7,040 bases of DNA from assembly GCA_011389755.1 (NCBI GenBank), contig JAABTR010000199.1:1-7040 (forward strand), given 5' to 3'. Under the pieces are notes generated by a model that was not told where the DNA came from, did no database searches, and worked only from the letters and a program-made list of their open reading frames with translations. This DNA is from Deltaproteobacteria bacterium. GTDB lineage: Bacteria; Myxococcota_A; Polyangia; JAAYKL01. The position numbers and the translations under genes are program-made. Within the stretch, counting starts at the first letter, position 1. Each line of letters opens with the position of its first letter. Below, piece after piece: positions 1 to 5,088 of the stretch.

Positions 1-52
1 CACCACCAACCCCCCACCAAAAACCACCACCATCCACCAGAACCGGGTGATC
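1..52 (-). other. G-rich low-complexity stretch after rsmI; possible start of a further minus-strand gene
   Basis: The plus strand is almost purely C and A over positions 1-40, so the minus strand, which continues the rsmI transcript, is a series of GG and GGTGG runs including a run of six G. Read leftward from an ATG at 33, the minus strand is open to the window edge and starts M-V-V-V-F-G-G-G-L-V-V. This could be the N-terminus of a gene 19 bp after rsmI. No good ribosome binding site precedes it, so it may equally be non-coding G-rich sequence able to form a two-quartet G-quadruplex in RNA. Only 11 codons are visible, so no product is proposed. Confidence 0.2.
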
Positions 53-937
53 TCACTCTTCATCCGATCCTCCCAAGTCACCATCGGCCACCGTCTTCAC
101 GGCGGCGGCGTAAACCCGTCTCTTCGGCACCCCCAGAGCCCGGGACAAAGCCGCGGCCGCGTCGCGCGCCGACAACCCTTTATCGAGCTGGGCCGCGACG
201 AGCTCACCCAGGCGCTCATCGGTGATCTCTTCATCGCCCTCGGCGTGTTTGCCTTCGACCGCCACGGTGATCTCGCCTCTGACCACCCCTGTAAACCGCT
301 CGGTCAGCTCATCGAGGCGCGCCCAGGCGATCTCTTCGTGCGCCTTGGTCAGCTCACGCAGCACCACCGCACCTCTTTCGGGCCCGCAATGATGCAAAAG
401 ATCCGCCAGCGTCTGCTTCAAGCGACTCGGGGCTTCGTAGAGCACCGTGACGCCGGGTTCCACCGCGATGGCCTGCAGCCGCTCCTTGCGCCTTCGACCG
501 GAGCGGGGCAAAAACCCCACGAACCGCATCCCCTCTCCCTCGACGGGCGCGACCGACATGGCGCAGGCGAGCGCCGACGCCCCTGGGATGGGAGTGACGC
601 GCAAACCTTCACTCAAGACCGCCCGCACCAATTCCCCCCCCGGATCCGAGATGGACGGGGTCCCCGCATCGGTAACCAGCGCGACGTCTCTCCCAGATCG
701 CAAAACCTCGATGAGTTCGGGCACGGCCCGGTGCGCGTTGTGCTCGCGGAAGCTCACCAAGGAGGTGCTGATGCCGTGTCTCGCCAGCAGCTTCACGGTC
801 ACCCGGGTGTCTTCAGCCGCGATGAGATCCACCGCCCCGAGCACTCTCAGCGCGCGCAGGGTGATGTCTTCGAGGTTTCCGATGGGGGTCGCGACGACGT
901 AGAGCGTGCCGGTCGCGGAGGGATCGGGGGAAATCAT
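53..937 (-). CDS. rsmI: 16S rRNA (cytidine(1402)-2'-O)-methyltransferase RsmI
   Basis: RsmI transfers a methyl group from S-adenosylmethionine to the 2'-hydroxyl of C1402 in 16S rRNA, in the ribosomal P-site, and acts in the cytoplasm on the small subunit. The 294-residue product has the tetrapyrrole-methylase fold signatures in order: VATPIGNLEDIT at 15-26, AEDTR at 41-45, TDAGTPSISDPG at 89-100 and PIPGASA at 117-123. Residues 254-280 (GLSARDAAAAL then LGVPKRRVYAAA) are the small C-terminal helical domain typical of RsmI. Its length is close to the E. coli protein (about 286 residues). The ATG at 937 overlaps the stop of the upstream sigma factor gene as ATGA. Only a weak GAGG lies directly before it, so translation probably depends on re-initiation by ribosomes leaving the sigma gene. 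The last residues are acidic (SDEE). Family assignment is secure; the regulatory coupling is inferred. Confidence 0.96.
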   Translation of the reverse strand: MISPDPSATGTLYVVATPIGNLEDITLRALRVLGAVDLIAAEDTRVTVKLLARHGISTSLVSFREHNAHRAVPELIEVLRSGRDVALVTDAGTPSISDPGGELVRAVLSEGLRVTPIPGASALACAMSVAPVEGEGMRFVGFLPRSGRRRKERLQAIAVEPGVTVLYEAPSRLKQTLADLLHHCGPERGAVVLRELTKAHEEIAWARLDELTERFTGVVRGEITVAVEGKHAEGDEEITDERLGELVAAQLDKGLSARDAAAALSRALGVPKRRVYAAAVKTVADGDLGGSDEE

Positions 938-1938
938 GCCTCGGTTGCTTCAGTGAAATAATCGGGGAGCTGATCTTCTAAGTAGCGCCGCAGCTTGGAC
1001 AAGAGCCGTTTCTCGATCTGCCGGACCCGCTCGCGGCTGACCCCGAAGGTGTCGCCTATCTCCTGAAGCGTCATCGGATCCTCGACGATGAGCCGATTGC
1101 GGAAGATGAAATCTTCCTTGTCGGTCAGCGGCCGAGCGAACTCGTTGAGCTTCGCTTGCACTTCGTCGTCAAAACGCGCGTCGTGTATCTGGGTGTCCTG
1201 GAGGTCTCCCGAATCCACCAGCATGTCGAGACGCGTCAGAGGGCGTCCCTCGCTGTCGTTGATCTCGGCATCCAAAGAGACGTCGTGTCCCTGGAGCCTG
1301 CGCTCCATGTCGATGACCTCGCGCTCGGTCACGCCCATGCGGTCGGCCAAAAGCGCGGGGGTGGGCTCCTCGCCCATGGCCACGAGCCGAGAGCGCTCTT
1401 TGTTCAGGTTGAAAAAGAGCTTGCGCTGGGCCTGAGTGGTCCCGAGCTTGACGAGCCGCCAATTGTTGAGGACGAAACGCAGGATGTAGGCCCTTATCCA
1501 CCACGCCGCGTACGACGAAAGCTTGACCCCCCGGGAGGGATCGTACTTTTTGACCGCCTGCATCAGGCCGATGTTCCCCTCCTGAATCAGATCCATGATG
1601 TTGCGGTAGGCCCTGCGATACTCGAAGGCTATCTTGACGACCAGGCGCAGGTTGGAGGTGACCAGGCGAGCCGCGACCTTGACGTCGCCGGTCTTCATGT
1701 ACTCTTCAGCCAGGCTCTTTTCCTCCTCCGGGTTCAAGAGGGGATAATGCTGGATCTCCCTCAAAAAAGCTTCGAGAGGATCGTGCTTGACCACCCCTGC
1801 TTTTTCTTTGCCGGCACCGGGCGTGTAGGAATCCCGCTTTCCCCGCGACGATGCCTTCTTTGCCTTTTTGGTCCCCGCCCGTTCCCGCTTTGCTGGCGGG
1901 CTCGAGCCTTGGTCTTTTTTCGTTCTCTTAGACGGCAC
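934..1938 (-). CDS. rpoH: RpoH-like (sigma-32 type) alternative RNA polymerase sigma factor
   Basis: This sigma-70 family factor directs RNA polymerase to a subset of promoters. Numbered from the GTG at 1938 (334 residues): region 1.2 begins at DPLEAFLREI (53-62), region 2 holds DLIQEGNIGLMQAV (116-129) and AAWWIRAYI (144-152), and region 4.2 is MTLQEIGDTFGVSRERVRQIEKR (289-311). Residues 171-179, QRKLFFNLN, match the RpoH box that separates heat-shock sigma factors from other group members, so the RpoH assignment is good. The actual regulon cannot be read from sequence. A lysine/arginine-rich tail of about 50 residues precedes region 1.2 and is absent from E. coli RpoH (284 residues). The reading frame stays open to a TTG at 2031, but that codon lies upstream of the apparent promoter. 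The GTG at 1938 has GGGAG placed 5 bases ahead and is the better start. The stop overlaps rsmI by four bases. Confidence 0.9.
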   Translation of the reverse strand: MPSKRTKKDQGSSPPAKRERAGTKKAKKASSRGKRDSYTPGAGKEKAGVVKHDPLEAFLREIQHYPLLNPEEEKSLAEEYMKTGDVKVAARLVTSNLRLVVKIAFEYRRAYRNIMDLIQEGNIGLMQAVKKYDPSRGVKLSSYAAWWIRAYILRFVLNNWRLVKLGTTQAQRKLFFNLNKERSRLVAMGEEPTPALLADRMGVTEREVIDMERRLQGHDVSLDAEINDSEGRPLTRLDMLVDSGDLQDTQIHDARFDDEVQAKLNEFARPLTDKEDFIFRNRLIVEDPMTLQEIGDTFGVSRERVRQIEKRLLSKLRRYLEDQLPDYFTEATEA

Positions 1939-1953
1939 GCTGTCTCCCGTTGG
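1939..1953 (-). promoter_or_regulatory. Ribosome binding site deciding the GTG start of the sigma factor
   Basis: The minus strand carries GGGAG five bases before the GTG at 1938. The upstream in-frame TTG at 2031 has no such site and lies ahead of the promoter, so the shorter 334-residue protein is favoured over 365 residues. Confidence 0.5.
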
Positions 1954-1990
1954 CCGCGAACGACGCCCTAACTCGGCGCCCGCAGCTGGC

Positions 1991-2019
1991 TTTATCTCAA
2001 TTACGCGTGTTAAATTCAA
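1991..2019 (-). promoter_or_regulatory. Leftward promoter of the sigma factor-rsmI operon
   Basis: On the minus strand TTGAAT (2019-2014) and GATAAA (1996-1991) are separated by exactly 17 bases, with TG one base before the -10 as in extended -10 promoters. Each hexamer matches the sigma-70 consensus at four of six positions. Transcription would start near 1985, giving a leader of about 47 bases before the GTG at 1938. The -35 region reads CTTGAA, which also resembles the -35 of sigma-32 promoters, but no CCCCAT-like -10 is seen at the right spacing, so a housekeeping promoter is the simpler reading. Not tested experimentally. Confidence 0.5.
2008..2016 (+). promoter_or_regulatory. Candidate rightward extended -10 element for the RNA methyltransferase gene
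   Basis: TGTTAAATT (TG, one base, then TAAATT) sits 8 bases before the ATG at 2025. If used, transcription would start at about 2022-2023 and the message would be nearly leaderless, which fits the lack of a ribosome binding site there. No convincing -35 is seen. The element overlaps the -35 of the leftward promoter, so the two could not be occupied together. Four of six -10 bases match, so this is weak evidence. Confidence 0.3.
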
Positions 2020-2024
2020 GTTGT

Positions 2025-3317
2025 ATGACAAGAATCACAAATTCCCTACACAAAACCGAGCTTCAAATCGTTTCGCTCGCCCCAGGCGGCGACGGCGTCG
2101 GCCGGCTCCCCTCGGGGCAGGTTTGTTTCGTCCCGTTCTCCGCGCCCGAGGACAAGCTGATTGTCCGTATCACGAGTCAAAAGAAGGACTACGCGCGGGC
2201 GGAAATCTCTGAGATTTTGGAGCCTGGAATCGCAAGAGTTATGCCACAGTGCCCCCTGTTCACCCGTTGCGGCGGATGCCAATGGCTTCATCTTTCGCAA
2301 CACGCCCAAATCACTGCAAAACGCAGCTTCCTCGAGCCCGCCTTCGGAGGTGTCAGCACCCCGTGGGACGTTGTCCCGTCCGATAAGACTCTTCGTTACC
2401 GCCGGGTCTGCCGCCTGCACTGGCACCCCAGAGGCTCGCGGACCGGCGCCCTGGGGTTTGCCGAGCGGCGCAGCCACCGCGTGGTGCCCATCCAGCGCTG
2501 TCCCATTCTGCAGGACACTCTGAGCGCCGCCTTGGATCCGCTCCGAGAGCTCCTCTCGCTCCTCGGGCAAAGCGCCGAGGTCAAGCTCTCGGGCGGCAGC
2601 GCGCCGGCGGTCGTGTCGGTGAAAGTCCAAGACTTCGCCCCCCCCGCTTTTTACGAGGCGGCCTCTCGCCTGGTAGCACAAAGAGCCTTCTCGGGCGTCC
2701 TTCTCGACGCGGCGGGGACAAGCGCCACCATCGCCGGCGCCGACCGGATCACCGTGGACGGGGGCACGTCTTCCCCCATCGAGCACGCGGCTGCGTCCTT
2801 TGGTCAAGCCAACGCCGAGGTAAACGCGCAGCTCATCGACACCGTCCGGAGTTGGACCTCGCAGAACAGTTGGACAAGCGCCGTGGAGCTCTTCTCCGGC
2901 TCGGGAAACCTGACCTTCGCGTTGAGCGAAAATCTCGCGTCCCTCGTCTGCGTGGAGCTGGATCCCCACGCGTGCCTCGCAGCCGAGCAAAATGCCCACC
3001 GGCTCGGCCGCGAGCGCGTCACCGTCGTCAACGCCGACGCCCTCGAAGGTTACAGGCGCCGCGGCGCAAAAAAGAGCCTCGTCGTGCTCGATCCGCCCCG
3101 CACGGGGGCCTTCGAGCTCTGCCGAGAGGTGGCCCGAGGCGCCCATGACGCCGTCTTGTACATCTCTTGCAATCCGGCCACCTTGTTACGCGATCTTGCA
3201 CCGCTCAAAGAAGCGGGTTACAAGCCTCGTCGAGCTCGCGGCTTCGATATGTTTCCACAAACCGCACACCTCGAAGCCGCGGTTCTCTTGGAGAAGCAAC
3301 CGTGGAAGTCGTCCTAA
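2025..3317 (+). CDS. RlmD-like 23S rRNA (uracil-5-)-methyltransferase, TrmA/RumA family, iron-sulfur type
   Basis: The enzyme family uses S-adenosylmethionine to form 5-methyluridine in RNA; the RlmD member acts on U1939 of 23S rRNA. In the 430-residue product (E. coli RlmD has 433), residues about 10-70 form an N-terminal TRAM domain (ELQIVSLAPGGDGVGRL onward). Four cysteines, C76-x5-C82-x2-C85 and C159, match the [4Fe-4S] ligands of RumA. The methyltransferase domain has FGQANAEVN (259-267), ELFSGSGNLT (288-297), DPPRTG (356-361) and SCNPATLLRDL (381-391), whose C382 is the expected catalytic nucleophile. HLEAAVLL near the end contains the conserved Glu (E417). The ATG at 2025 places the TRAM domain right after a short tail as in the family; the open frame back to a TTG at 1950 crosses the promoter region and is not favoured. 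The exact target uridine (U1939, U747 or both) cannot be told from sequence, so no symbol is assigned. Confidence 0.92.
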   Translation: MTRITNSLHKTELQIVSLAPGGDGVGRLPSGQVCFVPFSAPEDKLIVRITSQKKDYARAEISEILEPGIARVMPQCPLFTRCGGCQWLHLSQHAQITAKRSFLEPAFGGVSTPWDVVPSDKTLRYRRVCRLHWHPRGSRTGALGFAERRSHRVVPIQRCPILQDTLSAALDPLRELLSLLGQSAEVKLSGGSAPAVVSVKVQDFAPPAFYEAASRLVAQRAFSGVLLDAAGTSATIAGADRITVDGGTSSPIEHAAASFGQANAEVNAQLIDTVRSWTSQNSWTSAVELFSGSGNLTFALSENLASLVCVELDPHACLAAEQNAHRLGRERVTVVNADALEGYRRRGAKKSLVVLDPPRTGAFELCREVARGAHDAVLYISCNPATLLRDLAPLKEAGYKPRRARGFDMFPQTAHLEAAVLLEKQPWKSS

Positions 3318-3505
3318 ACCAGACCTTTTTCGAGCAGTGCCGAGAGTATCGCTTCTGCTACACATGCGAACACTGCGCCCACTTCGACGACTTGACCGGT
3401 CAGTGCCTGCACGGATACCCCAACCGCATGCACCGGCTCAAACACTATGATCCTTCCCATCCGCCGGCCACCGTATTGTTTTGCAAAGACTTCGATCTGG
3501 TTTGA
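3302..3505 (+). CDS. Small cysteine-rich protein of unknown function, coupled to the RNA methyltransferase gene
   Basis: A 67-residue protein starts at a GTG inside the last codons of the methyltransferase gene (16-base overlap). GGAG lies eight bases before the GTG, which supports this start over the longer open frame. It has six cysteines, at 13, 19, 22, 25, 35 and 61, arranged C-x5-C-x2-C-x2-C with later single cysteines, and several histidines (24, 27, 37, 44, 48, 53). Blocks such as FCYTCEHCAHF, GQCLHGYP and LFCKDFDL look like a compact metal-binding (zinc or iron-sulfur) protein. There is no signal peptide or membrane segment, so it is probably cytoplasmic. I do not recognise a named family. 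Overlap with an iron-sulfur enzyme gene suggests co-translation and perhaps a shared process, but that is inference. Confidence 0.7.
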   Translation: MEVVLNQTFFEQCREYRFCYTCEHCAHFDDLTGQCLHGYPNRMHRLKHYDPSHPPATVLFCKDFDLV

Positions 3506-3532
3506 GGCGGCACACGAAGAACCGACTTTGAA

Positions 3533-3550
3533 AAGGAGATCGTTTTGAAA
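3533..3550 (+). promoter_or_regulatory. Strong ribosome binding site choosing the TTG start of the parvulin lipoprotein
   Basis: AAGGAG (3533-3538) lies 6 bases before a TTG at 3545 and 12 bases before an ATG at 3551 in the same frame. The spacing favours the TTG, adding M-K to the protein; either start keeps the signal peptide. Confidence 0.55.
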
Positions 3551-4396
3551 ATGACACTTCGCCAAAAAAAAGCCCTCGTCGCCGCGATGCTCTGCCTGAC
3601 ATGGCTCGCAACCGCCTGCGGCGGCAAAAAAGAAGAAGCCGCGGTCGAGGGAAAAGACACCTCGGCTCAGGCCGATGAGGGGGCACAAGCCAAGGATGAG
3701 CAGGCCGCAAAAAAGGAGGATCTGGAGGCCAAGGTCGCACAACTCCCCAACGTCAAGCTGTCGGCTTCCCACATCCTCGTCATGCACGACGAGTCCAAGC
3801 GCAAGCCGCCGGAGATCAAGCGCACCAAGGAAGAGGCCCTGACTCGGGCCAAAGAGGTCACCACCAAGCTGAAGGCCAGCGGGGATTTCGCCGAGCTGGC
3901 CAAAGAATACTCCGACGGGCCCACCAAGACCCGCGGCGGTGACCTGGGCATCTTCCCGGCACGGGCCATGACTCCCGAGTTCACCGAGGCGACTTTGGCG
4001 CTCAAGGAGGGGGAGATCACCGCGGAGCCGGTGGAGACCCCCTTTGGGTACCACGTGATCAAGCGGCAAAAGGTCGAGGAGATCCACGCGAGCCACATCC
4101 TCATCATGCACGCCGAGTCCGAGCGCAAGCCGCCGGAGATCAAACGCACCAAGGCCGAGGCGAAAAAAGAGATCGAGGCCATCGCCAAGAAGCTCAAAAA
4201 AGGCGAGGACTTCGCCGAGGTGGCAAAGCAAAGCTCGGACTGCCCCTCCAAGCGGCGGGGCGGCGATCTGGGGACCTTCGGCAAAGGTCGCATGGCCAAA
4301 GCCTTCGAAGAGGCCGCCTTCGCCCTCAAGGAAAACGAGATCTCCGACGTCGTGGAGACCGAGTTCGGCTACCACATCATCCAGCGCCTGCCGTAG
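3545..4396 (+). CDS. Lipoprotein with two tandem Pin1-type parvulin domains (peptidyl-prolyl isomerase)
   Basis: The 283-residue product begins with a basic start, a hydrophobic stretch (residues 10-21) and LATAC with the lipidated cysteine at 25, so it is likely exported and anchored to a membrane. The lipobox is not perfect (Ala at -3). A charged Glu/Lys/Ala-rich linker (27-70) leads to two parvulin (rotamase) domains, about 73-174 and 181-281. Each has the conserved pair of histidines (H76 and H170; H184 and H277), RGGDLG and the closing FGYH-V/I-I. Both carry a Pin1-like basic loop between strand 1 and helix 1 (SKRKPPEIKRTK; SERKPPEIKRTK) rather than the short loop of PpiC. Domain 2 has C233 where Pin1 has its active-site cysteine (SDCPS); domain 1 has glycine there (SDGPT). 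The expected role is prolyl isomerisation or chaperoning of envelope proteins. It follows the small cysteine-rich gene after 39 bp on the same strand and may share its transcript. Confidence 0.93.
   Translation: MKMTLRQKKALVAAMLCLTWLATACGGKKEEAAVEGKDTSAQADEGAQAKDEQAAKKEDLEAKVAQLPNVKLSASHILVMHDESKRKPPEIKRTKEEALTRAKEVTTKLKASGDFAELAKEYSDGPTKTRGGDLGIFPARAMTPEFTEATLALKEGEITAEPVETPFGYHVIKRQKVEEIHASHILIMHAESERKPPEIKRTKAEAKKEIEAIAKKLKKGEDFAEVAKQSSDCPSKRRGGDLGTFGKGRMAKAFEEAAFALKENEISDVVETEFGYHIIQRLP
3767..4387 (+). repeat. Internal tandem duplication encoding the two parvulin domains
   Basis: Two copies of about 300 bp (3767-4066 and 4091-4387) lie 324 bp apart at their starts. They are most alike at their beginnings, where both encode SHIL-x-MH-x-ES-x-RKPPEIKRTK-x-EA with nearly the same codons, including an identical run through CGCAAGCCGCCGGAGATCAA. 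They diverge more towards the middle. The DNA similarity suggests duplication within this lineage, or local gene conversion keeping the loop alike. Confidence 0.75.
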
Positions 4397-4426
4397 TTTT
4401 AGCTCGAAAGACACCGCCGAGAGCCC

Positions 4427-4450
4427 AGCGCCGCGCACTTGCGCTTTTTT
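4427..4450 (+). terminator. Candidate intrinsic terminator after the parvulin gene
   Basis: AGCGC (4427-4431) pairs with GCGCT (4441-4445) around a 9-base loop and runs straight into TTTTTT (4445-4450). The stem is only five base pairs, though all but one are G-C, so termination may be partial. It lies 31 bases after the parvulin stop and before the next start, separating the two lipoprotein genes. Confidence 0.4.
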
Positions 4451-4474
4451 CGCTCCTGCCACAACATCCAAGAC

Positions 4475-4981
4475 ATGAACTCACAACCCGCGAGGCTCCT
4501 CGTCCATCTCCTTGTCGTCGGGCTCTTGGCGTCGTGCGCCGGCTCCCCCCTCCAGACGCGACCTCTCTTTGAGACGCCCGTCGATTTCTCCTTTGAGCTG
4601 CGCGGTCAAATGTCGCGGCTGTCGTCCCTCAGAGGACGCCCCGTGGTGCTCGTCTTGATGCGGACCTCGGATGTGACGAGCCAGATGTACATGCCCCACG
4701 TCGCCGAAGCCTTCATCGACGTCGCCGGAGAGCCTGTCTTCTTGGTGCTCACCGAAGAGCCCGCGGAGGCGCCGTTTGTAGATGTCTACACCGAGTCCGA
4801 GGACCTCCCCTTCGCCATCGGCGTGGCCGAGGCCGCCGTTGGCCGCGGCGACTCCGCGCTCGGCGAGATCCCCGCCATCCCGGCCACATACATCATCGAT
4901 CGCGAGGGCCGCGTCGTCGACGTCGCCGCGGGCGTGGTCACGGCCAAGGAGATCACAAAGGCCCTCGGGCGGGCCTTATGA
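4475..4981 (+). CDS. Lipoprotein with a TlpA/thioredoxin-like fold lacking the active-site cysteines
   Basis: The 168-residue product has a clear lipoprotein signal: R7, a hydrophobic run from 8 to 18, and LASC with C21 as the lipid-modified residue, followed by AGS. The rest follows the AhpC/TSA-TlpA layout: DFSFELRGQMSRLSSLRGRPVVLVLM (37-62) corresponds to the opening strands and the D-x-RGKPV turn, and IPAIPATYIIDREGRVV (132-148) contains the cis-proline loop (P136) and the following strand. Where TlpA has WCGPC, this protein reads S65-D-V-T-S69, so both redox cysteines are gone. Apart from the lipid cysteine the mature protein has none. It therefore cannot do thiol-disulfide exchange and more likely binds a partner or ligand; function is unknown. 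The ATG at 4475 is preferred over a TTG at 4439, which lies in the terminator stem. No good ribosome binding site is seen. Confidence 0.82.
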   Translation: MNSQPARLLVHLLVVGLLASCAGSPLQTRPLFETPVDFSFELRGQMSRLSSLRGRPVVLVLMRTSDVTSQMYMPHVAEAFIDVAGEPVFLVLTEEPAEAPFVDVYTESEDLPFAIGVAEAAVGRGDSALGEIPAIPATYIIDREGRVVDVAAGVVTAKEITKALGRAL

Positions 4982-4999
4982 CGGTCTCCAAAAACGTCT

Positions 5000-5070
5000 C
5001 GGGGCTTGACTTTTAAACCCCGGCGAATACGTTGACCCTCGCGGCCCCTGTGTTCTTTTAAGGGGCGAGG
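5000..5070 (+). promoter_or_regulatory. Promoter and structured leader of the FmdB-family gene
   Basis: TTGACT (5006-5011) and TACGTT (5028-5033) are 16 bases apart and form a fair sigma-70 type promoter with a start near 5040. CGGGG (5000-5004) can pair with CCCCG (5018-5022) around the -35. In the predicted leader, GCCCCT (5044-5049) pairs with AGGGGC (5061-5066), and CCTC (5037-5040) with GAGG (5067-5070), giving a hairpin of about ten pairs with a three-base bulge. It ends one base before the ribosome binding site AGGAGG (5072-5077). There is no T-run behind it, so it looks like a leader structure rather than a terminator. Confidence 0.4.
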
Positions 5071-5088
5071 CAGGAGGTTCTTTTAGGC

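Noticed and set aside
47..961. Long plus-strand open frame of 304 codons opposite rsmI
   Set aside because: It is the antisense of a conserved gene with secure motifs, has no recognisable domain, and long antisense frames are common in GC-rich coding DNA.
1156..1971. Plus-strand open frame of 271 codons opposite the sigma factor gene
   Set aside because: Shadow of the sigma factor gene; no ribosome binding site or known motif.
1950..2024. Upstream TTG start for the RNA methyltransferase
   Set aside because: The extra 25 residues lie outside the family's domain, cross the divergent promoter region and have no binding site.
1939..2031. Upstream TTG start for the sigma factor (365 residues)
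   Set aside because: It precedes the apparent promoter, so it would not be transcribed from it; the GTG at 1938 has a good ribosome binding site.
2046..3146. Minus-strand open frame of 366 codons opposite the RNA methyltransferase gene
   Set aside because: The plus-strand protein has every family motif; the antisense product has none.
3167..3301. Longer version of the small cysteine-rich protein starting inside the methyltransferase gene
   Set aside because: The extra part is the out-of-frame reading of the catalytic SCNPATL region; a well-spaced GGAG marks the GTG at 3302.
3767..4387. Possibility that the duplicated region is a mobile or CRISPR-like repeat
   Set aside because: There are only two diverged copies, in frame, each encoding a complete parvulin domain, with no spacers or terminal inverted repeats.
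3314..4471. Minus-strand open frame of 385 codons opposite the parvulin gene
   Set aside because: Its leucine/glycine-rich repeats simply mirror the duplicated, lysine/glutamate-rich parvulin domains.
4439..4474. TTG start for the second lipoprotein
   Set aside because: It lies in the terminator-like stem; the ATG at 4475 gives a textbook signal peptide.
5032..5061. Second promoter using TTGACC at 5032
   Set aside because: No convincing -10 at 16-18 bases; the TTGACT at 5006 has a better partner.
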